Source: Pseudoduganella umbonata (GTDB lineage: Bacteria > Pseudomonadota > Gammaproteobacteria > Burkholderiales > Burkholderiaceae_D). Taken from it: a DNA stretch of 64,000 nt. The translations under genes were made by a program, and so were the position numbers. The stretch spans positions 248,001 to 312,000 of the forward strand of contig NZ_JACHXS010000002.1 in NCBI RefSeq assembly GCF_014192225.1, read 5' to 3'. This document shows, piece after piece, positions 45,024 through 57,392 of the stretch (positions within the stretch are counted from its first letter, which is position 1; each line of letters opens with the position of its first letter). Below the pieces are notes generated by a model that ran no database searches, had not been told where the DNA came from, and saw only the letters and a list, made by a program, of their open reading frames with translations.

Positions 45024-46337
45024 CTAAGGCTGGATCCTCCCCCTGGACCAGCTCCCATCCGCCTGCAGCGTATAGACGATCCGGTCATGGAAGCGCGAGG
45101 CGCGCCCCTGCCAGAACTCGATACGTTCGGGCACCAGGCGATAACCTCCCCAGTGCGCCGGCCGTTGCGGCTTGCCGCCGCCGGCCGCCGGGTCGCGGGT
45201 ACCCTGCTGGCCATCTGCCACGCCTTCTGCCACGCCTGCTGCAACGGCACGTTCCACGGCCGCATAATTTGCCTCCATGTCGGCCCGGCTGCCGATCGGC
45301 GCGCTCTGCATCGAGGCGATCGCCGCCAGCTGGCTCTTCACGGGGCGGCTGTAGAAATACGTGTCGCTTTCCGCGGCCGATGTCCGTTCCACGCGGCCTT
45401 CGATCCTGACCTGGCGCTCCAGTTCGGGCCAGAAGAACAGGATGGCGGCATGGGGATTCTCCGCCAGCTGGCGGCCTTTCAGGCTCTCGTAGTTGGTGTA
45501 CCACGTGAACCCGCGCACATCGAACTGCTTGATCAGCACGATGCGCGAAGATGGCTTGCCGTCGCTGCCCACCGTGGCCACGCTCATCGCGTTCGGTTCG
45601 TTGACCTGCGCCTTCATGGCCTCGTCGAACCACTTGCCGAACTGCGCCACCGGGTCGGCCAGCGTGTCGTCTTCGGAAAGACTGGCGCGGCCGTAATCCA
45701 TGCGCAGGTCGGCCAGCGCGATGCCGCCCGCTGCCGGGCTGCCGCCATTGGCGCCACCGTTGCCCCCACTGCCACCGCCGCCACTGTTACCGTCCGCAGC
45801 CGGCGAGTCGATACCGCGCCGGCGCCGCATCGATTCGCCCAGTACCGCCATCTGGGCCGGATTGAACAGGCGCTTCGCCATCGGCGCGATATGGCCTTCT
45901 TCGGTTTCCATGTGCGCCGTGTACATGCTTACGAAGGTGTTCACCGCATCGGCCGAGAGTTCGCCGGCGGAGCCGCTGGCGATCTTGTCGAGTTGTCGAT
46001 CGAGTACATGCCACGCCTCGTCCATTTGCTGGTGTTGCTGGAGGATCTCGGGACGCAGCCGCCGCACCGTTTCCAGGTCGGTGCCGGTGGCCGTCGCGTC
46101 GAGCATCGGCAGCAGGTCGATTTCCTCGTCGGCGTGGTGCACGTGCGCCGCCTTGTTGAAGTATTTCTGCACTGCCTGCGCCGCCTGTTGCGCGGCCGCG
46201 TCGGCACCATGCCGGGGCAGGTGCGTCAGCAGGTTTTGCAGCGTGGCCAGCTGCTGGCGGATCTTGTCGTGGCAATGTTTCAGCACGGCGATCGGCTGGT
46301 CGAACCCGGGGGCGGGGGCGGGGAGGAAATCTGTCAT
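45024..46337 (-). CDS. pdxH: hemerythrin domain fused to pyridoxamine 5'-phosphate oxidase
   Basis: One 437-residue frame with two whole domains. Residues 12-165 form a hemerythrin (HHE) four-helix domain with candidate iron ligands His21/23, His68, Glu71/72, His102, His142, Glu146 and His149. Residues 183-205 are a Gly/Asn linker. Residues 206-437 are a full Pdx[15 protein letters not shown] site [18 protein letters not shown], then [18 protein letters not shown] and RFHDR. PdxH uses O2 to oxidise PNP/PMP to pyridoxal phosphate, giving H2O2. An extra Ala/Gly-rich insert of about 25 residues precedes HWGGY. Start ATG has AAGGA. The fusion looks unusual; PdxH is normally about 210 residues. 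Confidence 0.9.
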   Translation of the reverse strand: MTDFLPAPAPGFDQPIAVLKHCHDKIRQQLATLQNLLTHLPRHGADAAAQQAAQAVQKYFNKAAHVHHADEEIDLLPMLDATATGTDLETVRRLRPEILQQHQQMDEAWHVLDRQLDKIASGSAGELSADAVNTFVSMYTAHMETEEGHIAPMAKRLFNPAQMAVLGESMRRRRGIDSPAADGNSGGGGSGGNGGANGGSPAAGGIALADLRMDYGRASLSEDDTLADPVAQFGKWFDEAMKAQVNEPNAMSVATVGSDGKPSSRIVLIKQFDVRGFTWYTNYESLKGRQLAENPHAAILFFWPELERQVRIEGRVERTSAAESDTYFYSRPVKSQLAAIASMQSAPIGSRADMEANYAAVERAVAAGVAEGVADGQQGTRDPAAGGGKPQRPAHWGGYRLVPERIEFWQGRASRFHDRIVYTLQADGSWSRGRIQP

Positions 46338-46407
46338 GGCGGCATCCTTGGTTCTGAACGACGGATTGTAGAATAATCCTTCGGGCCGCGTCCGTTAAAA
46401 TGGCCCC

Positions 46408-47298
46408 ATGAACGACATCATCCCATCTTCCCAAGGCGCCGCGCACGATATCGACACCGACATCGACTTCGAGCGCCGCTTCGGCGGCATCGCCCGGCTG
46501 TACGGGGCACCTGCCCTGGAGCGCTACCGCGCCGCGCACATCTGCGTGATCGGCGTCGGCGGCGTCGGCTCCTGGATCGTCGAGGCGCTGGCGCGCAGCG
46601 CCATCGGCCGCCTTACGCTGATCGACCTGGATAACGTGGCGGAATCGAACATCAACCGCCAGATCCAGGCGCTGACCGATACCGTCGGCATGGCCAAGGT
46701 CACCGCGCTGCGCCAGCGCATCGCCCAGATCAACCCGTATTGCCAGGTGACCGAAATCGAGGATTTCGTCACCCCCGACAACCTCGACGAGATGATCGGC
46801 GGGCACGACTACGATTACGTGATCGACGCGATGGACAGCGCGCGCGCCAAGACGGCGCTGGTGCACTATTGCCGCACGCGCGGCATCCGCCTGATCATGA
46901 TCGGCAGCGCCGGCGGCAAGACCGACCCCACCAAGATCGAGGTGCGCGACCTGGCCAGGACGGAACAGGAACCGCTGCTGAAGAAGGTGCGCCGGCGCCT
47001 GCGCAGCCAGTTCAACTATCCGCCGAACGGCAAGAACAAGCTCGGCGTGGATGCCGTGTTCTCGATGGAGCCGCTGAAGTTTCCCGAAACGGGCGAGGTG
47101 TGCGAAGTCGACGCGGACGATGCGCCACCCGTGAAAGCGGGGCTTACCGGCATCAACTGCGCGGGCTTCGGGTCGGCGGTGGTGGTCACGGCCACGTTCG
47201 GCATGGTGGCCGCGGGGCACGTGCTGGCGAAGCTGGCGGAGGAAGTGGCTCCGGCAGCTCCGGCAGGCACTTCCGAAGCGGCGGCAGGCAAAGGCTAG
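46408..47298 (+). CDS. tcdA: tRNA threonylcarbamoyladenosine dehydratase
   Basis: TcdA (CsdL/YgdL) is an E1-like enzyme that cyclises t6A37 of tRNA to ct6A with ATP. 296 residues; adenylation motif GVGGVGSWIVEALARS, LIDLDNVAESNINRQIQA and GMAKV. A TAAAAT box ends only six bases before the ATG, so a leaderless transcript is possible. The gene is divergent from the hemerythrin-PdxH gene and convergent with thpR, with a four-base overlap. Confidence 0.95.
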   Translation: MNDIIPSSQGAAHDIDTDIDFERRFGGIARLYGAPALERYRAAHICVIGVGGVGSWIVEALARSAIGRLTLIDLDNVAESNINRQIQALTDTVGMAKVTALRQRIAQINPYCQVTEIEDFVTPDNLDEMIGGHDYDYVIDAMDSARAKTALVHYCRTRGIRLIMIGSAGGKTDPTKIEVRDLARTEQEPLLKKVRRRLRSQFNYPPNGKNKLGVDAVFSMEPLKFPETGEVCEVDADDAPPVKAGLTGINCAGFGSAVVVTATFGMVAAGHVLAKLAEEVAPAAPAGTSEAAAGKG

Positions 47299-47822
47299 CT
47301 CTCCACCGGCACATACCGGCCATCCGGCAGCGACTCCACCAGCACTGCCCGGTCCACGGTCCACACGACCGGCATTTCCGGTGCCGCGGGCGGCGCCTGT
47401 TTCGCCTCCCGCGCCAGCGTGACGTGCGGCTTGAACGATCCGTGCGTGGCGGCGGAAAAGCCGGCCGCTTCCAGCTGCCGCACCAGGTCTTCATGCAGCG
47501 CCACCAGTCCGGCCGGCACCTGCGTCATGCCGGCCCAGGCAATGCGCGGCCGCGTGAAGTAGCCATAGCAGTCGATGACCAGCCGCAGCGGCGGCACGCC
47601 GAGCCGGTCGCGTATGGCGAGCAGGGCCGGCACGGCATCGGCAGGAACATGGCCCAGGAAGGCCAGTGTGAGGTGCAGCTTTGCGCGTGGCGTCAGCCTT
47701 CCCGCGACAGGGGCCTGCAGCGCGGCCAGCGCGGCGCGCGCGGCTTCGTCCGGCCACAATGCAAAGAAAAGCTTGCGGGTGGGCCCGGCTTTTGGCTGTT
47801 CTTCAGGTTCATTTGCTATCAT
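47295..47822 (-). CDS. thpR: RNA 2',3'-cyclic phosphodiesterase
   Basis: Two-histidine (2H) phosphoesterase ThpR/LigT, 175 residues. The two catalytic motifs are HLTL (LHLTLAFLG) and HVTL (FKPHVTLARE). It opens 2',3'-cyclic phosphate ends of RNA. Divergent from the FKBP gene with a 34-base gap. Confidence 0.93.
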   Translation of the reverse strand: MIANEPEEQPKAGPTRKLFFALWPDEAARAALAALQAPVAGRLTPRAKLHLTLAFLGHVPADAVPALLAIRDRLGVPPLRLVIDCYGYFTRPRIAWAGMTQVPAGLVALHEDLVRQLEAAGFSAATHGSFKPHVTLAREAKQAPPAAPEMPVVWTVDRAVLVESLPDGRYVPVES

Positions 47823-47856
47823 GTTGCCGCCTCAAAACCCAGTACAGAAAGAATAC

Positions 47857-48396
47857 ATGATGACCCGTCTGTCCGCTCCAGTGCTGTCCGTCCTGCTGTG
47901 CGCCGCCTCCTTCGCGCACGCCCAGACCCCGCCCGCCGGGCAAGAAACCCCGGCACAGCCGGCCGCCCAGGAAGCGCCGGCGCAGCCCGCCGCCGCCCAG
48001 GAAGCGCCGGCAGGCCCCGTGGTGCCCGGCTCCGCCACGATCGGCCCCGCCGCCGAGCAGTTGATCGTTACCGACAGCAAGGTCGGTACCGGCCGCGAAG
48101 CCGCGACCGGCGGTACCGTGTCCGTGCACTACACGGGCTGGCTGTACCGTCCGATGGCGCGCGGCCACAAGGGCCGCAAGTTCGATTCCTCGCGCGACCG
48201 CGGCGAACCGCTCGAATTCCGCCTCGGCGCCGGCCAGGTCATCAAGGGCTGGGAGCAGGGCGTGGCCGGCATGAAGATCGGCGGCAAGCGCACGCTGATC
48301 ATCCCGTCGAACCTGGCCTACGGCGCGCGCGCCATGCCGGGCATTCCTGCCAACTCGGCGCTGATCTTCGACGTCGAACTGCTCGACGTGAAATAA
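47857..48396 (+). CDS. FKBP-type peptidyl-prolyl isomerase, secreted
   Basis: 179-residue FKBP with a signal peptide (ending FAHAQ), a Pro/Ala/Gln-rich linker with repeated QPAAQEAPA units (about 25-55), and an FKBP domain (about 75-179). Domain signatures: VSVHYTGWLY, FDSSRDRGEPLEFRLG, VIKGWEQGVAGMKIGGKRTLIIP and LAYGARAMPGIPANSALIFDVEL. It probably catalyses proline isomerisation in the periplasm. Start could be either of two adjacent ATGs (47857, 47860). Confidence 0.93.
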   Translation: MMTRLSAPVLSVLLCAASFAHAQTPPAGQETPAQPAAQEAPAQPAAAQEAPAGPVVPGSATIGPAAEQLIVTDSKVGTGREAATGGTVSVHYTGWLYRPMARGHKGRKFDSSRDRGEPLEFRLGAGQVIKGWEQGVAGMKIGGKRTLIIPSNLAYGARAMPGIPANSALIFDVELLDVK

Positions 48397-48441
48397 GCCG
48401 CGGCGTTACACTGGTCTTCCATTCCTCGTGAGGAGACCTCG

Positions 48442-49398
48442 ATGAACGTTGCGAATGATGTGACTGCGCTGATCGGCAATACGCCGCTGGTGCGCATCAA
48501 CCGGTTGGCGCAAAGCGGCCTGGCCCAGGGTGCAACCGCGCCCGCGCAGATCCTGGCCAAGCTGGAGTTCTACAATCCCGCCCACAGCGTGAAGGACCGC
48601 ATCGGGCTGTCGATGATCGCAGCGGCCGAACAGGCCGGCCTGATCCGGCCCGATACGGTCATCCTCGAACCCACCAGCGGCAACACCGGCATCGCGCTGG
48701 CGATGGTCTGCGCGGCACGCGGCTACAAGTGCACGCTGGTGATGCCGGAAACGATGAGCCGCGAACGCCGCACGCTGCTGCGCGCGTATGGCGCCGAACT
48801 GGTGCTGACACCCGGCAGCGAAGGCATGGTCGGGGCGATCCGCCGGGCCGAGGAAATGGCCCATTCCGATCCGCGCTACCTGATGCCGCAGCAGTTCAAC
48901 AATCCCGCCAATCCCGAGATCCACCGCCGCACCACCGCCGAAGAAATCTGGCGCGACACGGACGGCGGCATCGACATCCTTGTCGCCGGCGTAGGCACCG
49001 GCGGCACGATCACCGGCGTGGGCGAAGTGATCAGGGAACGCAAGCCGTCGTTCCAGTGCATCGCCGTGGAACCGGAAGCGTCGCCGATCCTGTCGAAAGG
49101 CACCAAGGGTCCGCACCCGCTGCAGGGCATCGGTGCCGGCTTCGTGCCCGCGGTGCTGAACACGCATGTCTACAGCGAAGTGGTCGCCGTGAAGAACGAC
49201 GATGCGTTCGACTACGCGCGCCGGGCCGCGCGCGAAGAGGGCCTGCTGGTGGGTATTTCAGCCGGTGCCGCGCTGTGGGCCGCCGTGCAGGTGGCGCGCC
49301 GGCCGGAAAACGAAGGCAAGCTGATCGTGACGATCATTCCGTCGTTCGGCGAGCGCTACCTGAGCACGCAGCTGTTCGCGGGGCTGGCCGATCAGTGA
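48442..49398 (+). CDS. cysK: cysteine synthase A
   Basis: Pyridoxal-phosphate enzyme making cysteine from O-acetylserine and sulfide. 318 residues: [15 protein letters not shown]-lysine in [14 protein letters not shown], substrate loop [13 protein letters not shown], phosphate-binding [13 protein letters not shown]. Its end overlaps the convergent CDF gene by seven bases. AGGAGA precedes the start. Confidence 0.97.
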   Translation: MNVANDVTALIGNTPLVRINRLAQSGLAQGATAPAQILAKLEFYNPAHSVKDRIGLSMIAAAEQAGLIRPDTVILEPTSGNTGIALAMVCAARGYKCTLVMPETMSRERRTLLRAYGAELVLTPGSEGMVGAIRRAEEMAHSDPRYLMPQQFNNPANPEIHRRTTAEEIWRDTDGGIDILVAGVGTGGTITGVGEVIRERKPSFQCIAVEPEASPILSKGTKGPHPLQGIGAGFVPAVLNTHVYSEVVAVKNDDAFDYARRAAREEGLLVGISAGAALWAAVQVARRPENEGKLIVTIIPSFGERYLSTQLFAGLADQ

Positions 49399-49595
49399 TG
49401 GCCGGCATGGCCATGCGCGCGGCCATGGCCGTGCTTGTGGTCGTGTCCATGATCGTGGCCATGCTCATGGTCGTGGCCATGTCCGGTCTTGTGGCCGTGC
49501 CCATGCTCATGGTCGTGGTCATGCTGATGTCCATGTCCATGTTCATGTTCATGTTCGTGGTCATGGTCGTGCCCATGGCCATGGCCGTCATCCCC
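49392..49595 (-). repeat. coding repeat for the CDF His-rich tail
   Basis: About 200 bases of CAT/GG-type alternating codons giving HG/HD/HE repeats. Irregular 6-bp periodicity. It ends at the transporter stop. Confidence 0.85.
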
Positions 49596-50531
49596 CTGCG
49601 CCTGTCCGTTCGGACCCAGGCAGCACGCATGTTCGGTCGTGCCCAGCTCGGTCTGCAAGGTGCTGTGATGGATCGAGAACTGCTCGCGCAGGCCGCGCGC
49701 GATGTCGTCCATCGCCACGTCGCCGGGGTAGCCGCCCGGCATCACCAGGTGCGCGGTCAGCGCCGTCTCGGTCGTGCTCATCGACCAGATATGCATGTCG
49801 TGCACATCCGTTACGCCGGGCCGGCCGCGCAGGAAATGCTCCACCTTGCGTGAATCCACATTGTTCGGCACGGCCGCCATCATCATCCGCAGCGATTGCT
49901 TCAGCAGCGACCATGTGCCGGCCACGATCATCACCACGATGCCGAGGCTGACCAGCGGGTCGAGCCGGATCCAGCCGGTAAACATCACGAGCAGGCCGGA
50001 CACCAGCACGCCGAGCGAAATCGCGGCGTCGGCGGCCAGGTGCAGGTAGGCGCCGCGGATGTTCAGGTCATCCTTGCTGCCCTTCATGAACAGCCAGGCC
50101 GAGATGCCGTTGACGAGGATGCCAATGCCGGCAACCACCGACACGGTCGGGCCATGCACGGGCACCGGATCGATCAGCTGCAGCACGGCTTCCCACGCGA
50201 TGGCGCCGCATGCGGCCATCAGCAGCATGCCGTTGAACAGCGCGGCCAGCATCGAACTGCTGCGCAGGCCGTAGGTATAGCGGCGCGACGGTTCCCGCCT
50301 GGCCAGGATCGCGGCGCCCCAGGCCAGCATGAGCCCCAGCACGTCGGACAGGTTATGCCCCGCATCGGCCATCAGCGCCGTCGAATTGGCCAGGAAGCCG
50401 TAGCTGAATTCCACGGCGACGAAGATCGCGTTCAGCGTGATCGCAATCGCGAACGCGCGGCCATGGTCCGTGGGGTCGCCATGGTGATGATGGTGCCCAT
50501 GCCCGTGGTCATGATGATGGTGGCCGCTCAT
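49392..50531 (-). CDS. CDF cation-efflux transporter with His-rich tail
   Basis: Six-segment inner-membrane cation diffusion facilitator, 379 residues, exporting Zn2+ and probably Co2+/Cd2+. Metal site pairs are HNLSD in TM2 and HLAAD in TM5 (HD-HD, the zinc type). The C-terminal cytoplasmic domain has [10 protein letters not shown]. Both ends are His-rich: [15 protein letters not shown] at 4-18, and from about 318 nearly every second residue is His (HG, HD, HE repeats). The start overlaps the SmtB-like repressor by four bases; that gene comes first. Confidence 0.93.
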   Translation of the reverse strand: MSGHHHHDHGHGHHHHHGDPTDHGRAFAIAITLNAIFVAVEFSYGFLANSTALMADAGHNLSDVLGLMLAWGAAILARREPSRRYTYGLRSSSMLAALFNGMLLMAACGAIAWEAVLQLIDPVPVHGPTVSVVAGIGILVNGISAWLFMKGSKDDLNIRGAYLHLAADAAISLGVLVSGLLVMFTGWIRLDPLVSLGIVVMIVAGTWSLLKQSLRMMMAAVPNNVDSRKVEHFLRGRPGVTDVHDMHIWSMSTTETALTAHLVMPGGYPGDVAMDDIARGLREQFSIHHSTLQTELGTTEHACCLGPNGQAQGDDGHGHGHDHDHEHEHEHGHGHQHDHDHEHGHGHKTGHGHDHEHGHDHGHDHKHGHGRAHGHAGHH

Positions 50532-50875
50532 ACGTCGTTTCCTGTCGAGGGTTCGGCGATATGCTCGAGCATGTCGCGCAGGACACCGCTGATGTGCGCA
50601 TCGGCGGTCGAATAGAACACCTGCTTGCCCTGGCGCTCGGCCTTGACGATGCGGGCGGCGCGCAGCAGGCGCAGGTGATGGCTGACCAGCGAGCTGGAAA
50701 GCGCCAGCGTGGCAGCGATCCCGCTGACGGCGATCGGGGCGGCCACGCAGGCCAGTACGATGCGCAGGCGGGTAGGGTCGCCCAGCAGGTGGAACAGGTC
50801 GGCCAGCTGGGCAACCGACTCTTCGTGGACGGGCGCCAGGTCCATCTTATTGACAACATTTGAATACATGTTCAC
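50528..50875 (-). CDS. ArsR/SmtB-type zinc-responsive repressor
   Basis: 115-residue winged-helix repressor (or 105 from ATG 50845). Helix-turn-helix region LALSSSLVSHHLRLLRAARI. The last helix carries D92-A-H94-X10-H105-X2-E108, exactly the DXHX10HX2E alpha-5 zinc site of SmtB/CzrA, while the alpha-3 CXC thiol site is missing. Its GTG start lies in a 12-2-12 operator, so the ATG at 50845 may be the real start. It precedes and overlaps the CDF exporter, so metal binding should relieve repression of both genes. Confidence 0.9.
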   Translation of the reverse strand: MNMYSNVVNKMDLAPVHEESVAQLADLFHLLGDPTRLRIVLACVAAPIAVSGIAATLALSSSLVSHHLRLLRAARIVKAERQGKQVFYSTADAHISGVLRDMLEHIAEPSTGNDV

Positions 50876-50880
50876 ATATT
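50855..50880. promoter_or_regulatory. SmtB/CzrA-type 12-2-12 operator
   Basis: On the minus strand AATATGTGAACA-TG-TATTCAAATGTT; the half-sites agree at 9 of 12 positions and the core TGAACA-N2-TATTCA is one mismatch from the SmtB/CzrA consensus TGAACA-N2-TGTTCA. It covers the first start codon of the repressor gene. Confidence 0.7.
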
Positions 50881-51239
50881 AGTCCCACTCCCACGATGGC
50901 GCAAGCCGCCTGCATTCGGCGGCCAGCTCCGACCACTACGGCTTCATGCCAATCGGCGCCGCGCGGCAAACGATGGCAAGGTAGGGAGCGGCACGATGAA
51001 GGCCCGGATCGCGCGACAGCGTCGACGGTGACCGGGTGGCGGCAGCGGCAGCGACCGTTGCGATGGCGGCGCCGGTGCGTACATGCAGGTTGGCGATGGC
51101 GACGACCTCTAAGTGGCCGGCACGGCGTTCGCCGTCGTCATCGACGCGGATGGTGGTGGCCGCAATGCCGTAAACATGAGCCTGGCTTTTGCGTTACCGG
51201 CCCGGTTACCGCTGCGGTTCGCGGACCGGGCTTGCAGAC
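50881..51239. other. region with no recognisable gene
   Basis: 359 bases between the repressor and pncC. All longer frames here are Arg-rich shadows. A stretch near 51110-51190 could encode TAFAVVIDADGGGRNAV but has no clear start or end. It may be a decayed gene; nothing firm is seen. Confidence 0.4.
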
Positions 51240-51722
51240 TCAGTTCACGAACCGCAGCAGCCCTTGCAGCGCGTGGATCACGGTCTGCTCGCGCACCGCG
51301 CGGCGGTCGCCGGAGAACACCAGGCGTTCGGTATGCACCGTGTCGCCGTTGGCCCAGCCGAAACAGACAGTACCGACCGGCTTGCCCGGCACCGCGCCGG
51401 TAGGCCCGGCAATGCCGGTGGTGGACACGGCCAGGTGTGCATTGCTGTTGCCCAGTGCACCCTGCGCCATCGCGGCCGCGACTTCCTCGCTGACGCTGCC
51501 GAACTGGGCGATCAGCGCGGCCGGTACTTCCAGCAACTCCGTCTTCGACGCATTCGAATAGCAGACGAAGCCGCAATCGAACCAGCCGGTGGAGCCGGCG
51601 ATCTCGGTGATCGCCTGCGACACGCCACCCCCGGTGCATGATTCGGCCGTGACCAGAAGTAATTCCTTGTCCTGCAAGGCACGGCCCACCTGGGCGGCCA
51701 GTTCGTTGATGTCCGTACTCAC
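51240..51722 (-). CDS. pncC: nicotinamide-nucleotide amidohydrolase (CinA C-domain)
   Basis: PncC deamidates nicotinamide mononucleotide to nicotinate mononucleotide in NAD recycling. 160 residues from GTG 51722, chosen because AAGGAG lies six bases upstream. Signatures: AESCTGGGVSQAITEIAGSTGWFDCGFVCYSN, STTGIAGPTG and GTVCFGW. A TTG at 51740 would add six residues and is less likely. Confidence 0.92.
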   Translation of the reverse strand: MSTDINELAAQVGRALQDKELLLVTAESCTGGGVSQAITEIAGSTGWFDCGFVCYSNASKTELLEVPAALIAQFGSVSEEVAAAMAQGALGNSNAHLAVSTTGIAGPTGAVPGKPVGTVCFGWANGDTVHTERLVFSGDRRAVREQTVIHALQGLLRFVN

Positions 51723-51904
51723 TTGTAGCTCCTTCGGCAAAGAATGTCCGGGTTCATTCTAGCGCGCGGCATCGGCTGCCGGCCACGCGTGCGGGAAAAA
51801 AGTTGTCGGGTCCGTATTGGCGCCGCGGCTGGCAGGGCAAAGATGCGGCGCTGCCTGGAACTGGACGATAGAATAGAGGCAATCAAACACGCGGGCGCGG
51901 CAAC

Positions 51905-52488
51905 GTGGAAACTGGAAAGCTCACCCGGAGGCAATGGCTGGCCGCCGCGCTGGCGGCGGGCATGCCCGTGGCCCGGGCGGATGGCGAGCTGGAGCGCCAG
52001 GTCAAGGCGGCGTTCCTGTACCGGTTCGGCGGCTTCGTCGAGTGGCCGGCGCACGCGTTCGTGCGTGCCGACAGCCCGCTCGTGATCGGCCTGCATGGCG
52101 CCGACGAGCTGGCCGCGCCGCTGGAGCGCACGGTCACCGGTCGCACCATCAACGGGCGCGCGCTGCAGGTGGTCAAACTAAAGAAGGACTACGCGGTGGG
52201 TGGCGAGCGCGCGCCGCACATCGCCTTCGTCGGCGCACGGGACCGGACAGCGGCGCAGGGCATGCTCGACGGCTGCCGCGAACGGCCGGTACTGACGGTG
52301 TCCGACAGCGACCATGTCCATGGCATGGGCAGCGTCATCAATTTCCTGCTGGCCGACCAGCGCGTGCGCTTCGAGGTGTCGCTGAAAGCGGCCGCTTCGG
52401 CACAGCTGCGCATCAGCGCACGGCTGCTGTCGGTAGCCTATCGCGTGCAGGACGGCATGCAGGAGCAGGTGCGCCCGGGGGCGGCATC

Positions 52489-52492
<4 letters not shown>
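51905..52492 (+). CDS. YfiR-family periplasmic regulator
   Basis: 195-residue periplasmic protein of the YfiR (DUF4154) family with a short signal (about 1-25) starting from GTG. Typical stretches: VKAAFLYRFGGFVEWP, GRALQVVKL, HIAFVGA and VLTVSDSDHVHGMGSVINFLL. YfiR in Pseudomonas holds back the diguanylate cyclase YfiN. Here it overlaps the following kinase gene by four bases (ATGA). Since that kinase has a YfiN-like sensor, YfiR probably controls it. Confidence 0.88.
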
Positions 52493-54689
<2,197 letters not shown>

Positions 54690-54693
<4 letters not shown>

Positions 54694-57386
54694 TCAGCCG
54701 GGCCGATATCCAGAACGCGAGCATCCTGATCGTCGACGACCAGCCCGTCAACGTGCAATTGCTGGAATACCTGCTGCAATCGACAGGTTACACGCACGTC
54801 AGTTCCACGACCGATCCGCGCGTGGTGGCGGCGTGGCACGAACAATATAACTACGACATCATCATTCTCGACCTGCAGATGCCGGGCATGGATGGCTTTG
54901 CCGTGATGGCGGCGCTGCGCCCGCTGGAGCCGGACGGCTACCTGCCGGTGCTGGTGGTGACCGCCGAGCCGGACAAGAAGCAGGCTGCGCTGGATGCCGG
55001 CGCGCGCGACTTCGTCAGCAAGCCGTTCGACCCGGTCGAAGTGCTGACACGGATCCGCAACCTGATCGAGGTGCGGCTGATGCAGCGCGAAGCGAGGTTC
55101 CACAACATCGTGCTGGAGCGCACGGTACGCGAGCGCACCGCCGACCTGCAGCGCTTCCGTACGGCCATGGACGCGACGGCCGACGCGATCTTCCTGATCG
55201 ACCCGCAATCGATGCACTTCGTCGACGTCAACGATGGCGCCGCCCGCATGCTGGGCTACTCGCGCCAGCAACTGATGGCGCAGGAGCCGGCGCGCATCGG
55301 CCTGGGCAGTCCGGAGTCGTTGCGCCACCATGCCGATGCGGTGCCCGGTGCCGGCGCGGACGCGCGTGCGCCGGTGCTGCTCGAAGCCGAGCTGCTGCGG
55401 CACGACCATGCCACGGTGCCGGTTGAGCTCTACTGGCAAGTACAGCACAATCAGCACAATCCGCACGAAATAACGCAGGAAAGCGGCCGGGATAGCGCAC
55501 GGAATAGCGCACGGGATAGCGCACGGGATAGCGCGCTGGTGCCGGTCCCGGCGCGCGAGATCCAGCGCACGCTGATCTGCGTGGCGCGCGATATTTCCGA
55601 GCGCCGCCTGGCCGAGGAAAGACTGCGCCATGCGGCCCATTACGACAGCCTCACGGGCCTGCCGAACCGCACGCTGTTCTACCGCACGCTGGGCGACGCG
55701 ATCGACCTGGCGCGCGACAAGGAATGGCGCATCGTCGTGCTGTTCATCGGCCTCGACCGCTTCAAGAACATCAACGACTCGCTGGGCGCCGCGATGGGCG
55801 ACGAGCTGCTGCGCGAGTTCGCCGGGCGCCTGGTGCAGTCGGCACGCATCCGCGACACGGTGGGCCGGCTGGGCGGCGACGAGTTCGGCCTGATCCTGAC
55901 GATGCAGCGCGACCAGCAGGACGCGCTGCTGGTGGCGAACGAGGTGCGCGAGGCGCTGCGCTCGCCGTTCCAGCTGGGCGGGCACCAGGCCACGATGACG
56001 GCTTCGATCGGCATCGCCGTGTATCCGGACGATGCGGCCGATCCCGAAACGCTGGTGAAATATGCCAACACGGCGATGAGCCAGGCCAAGGAAGCGGGCA
56101 GCGACGCCTACCGCTTCTTCACGGCGGGCATGAACGTGCAGGTGCTGGCGCGGCTCGACCTGGAAATGGCGCTGCGCCGCGCGCTGGACCAGGAGGAACT
56201 CGAGCTGCACTACCAGCCGAAGGTGAACCTGCTGACGGGGCGGGTGTCCGGCGCGGAAGCGCTGCTGCGCTGGAACCGGCCCGGTCACGGCACCGTGTAC
56301 CCGGCCGAATTCGTCGGCGTGCTGGAGGATACCGGCCTGATCGTCCGCACCGGCAACTGGATCATCGATGCGGCGTGCCGGCAGATCGCGGCGTGGATGG
56401 CGTCGCCGGTGGGGCCGGTGCACGTGGCGGTCAATGTCGCGTCGCGCCAGTTCATCGAGGGCGACCTGGAGCGGGAAGTGAAGGAAGCGCTCGAGCGCCA
56501 CCAGGTGCCGCCGGATCTGCTGGAGCTGGAGCTGACGGAAACGGCGCTGATGTCGAACGCCGAACGCACCATCGACGTGCTGACCAAGCTGCGCCTGCTC
56601 GGCGTGAAAGTCGCGATCGACGATTTCGGCACCGGCTATTCATCGCTGGCCTACCTGCAGCGCTTCCCGATCGACAAGCTGAAGATCGACATCGCCTTCG
56701 TGCGCAATATCGTCACCAACCCGAACGATGCGGCGATCGCGCTGGCCATCATCAGCATGGCGCACAGCCTGAAGCTGCGCGTGGTGGCGGAAGGCGTGGA
56801 GACGCGGCCGCAGCTCGAGTTCCTGCGCCGCAACCGCTGCGACGAGGTGCAGGGCTTCTTCTTCAGCCGCGGCCTGAACGTGGCGGCGTTCGGCGAGCTG
56901 GTGGAGGGCGGCAAGTCGCTGCCGCCAGACCCGAACCTGGCGACCGAGCCACCGCAGACGCTGCTGATCGTCGACGACGACGTCAACGTGCTGTCGTCGC
57001 TGCACCGGCTGTTCCGGCGCGACGGCTACCGGATACTGACGGCATCCTCGCCCACCGAGGGCTTCGACCTGCTGGCGCTGCATCCGGTGCAGGTGATCGT
57101 GTGCGACCAGCGCATGCCGGTGATGAGCGGTACCGAATTCCTCAGCAAGGTAAAGGACATGTACCCGGACACGATCCGCATCATCCTCTCCGGCTACACG
57201 GGGCTGGAAGCGATGCTCGATTCGATCAACCGGGGCGCGATCTACCGCTTCTACACCAAGCCGTGGGACGACGTGCAACTGCGCGACAACATCCGCCTGG
57301 CCTTCCACCATTACTGGCTGATGCACGGCAGCGGCAAGCAGGCCGGCCAGCCCGGCGAGGATCACACGGCCTTGCCGGGACGCTGA
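54690..57386 (+). CDS. REC-PAS-GGDEF-EAL-REC c-di-GMP enzyme
   Basis: 898-residue cytoplasmic c-di-GMP regulator. Receiver 1 (Asp61 in ILDLQMPGMDG), PAS (about 165-300) interrupted by a DSAR repeat, GGDEF at residues 395-399 with inhibitory-site RIRD five residues before, EAL at 523-525 with N in VAVNVASRQF, ELTETAL, IDDFGTGYSS and VAEGVET intact, then receiver 2 (Asp806 in VCDQRMP). Both cyclase and phosphodiesterase sites look complete. It overlaps the kinase by four bases, so the kinase may phosphorylate one or both receivers. Confidence 0.93.
55491..55534 (+). repeat. 12-bp coding tandem repeat in PAS region
   Basis: GATAGCGCACGG in four near copies (55491-55502, 55503-55514, 55515-55526, 55527-55534), encoding D/N-S-A-R repeats inside the PAS domain. 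Confidence 0.9.
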
Positions 57387-57392
57387 CGGCGC

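Noticed and set aside
50860..51561. 233-codon plus-strand frame upstream of and across pncC
   Set aside because: Arg/Trp-rich, no ribosome-binding site, overlaps pncC antisense.
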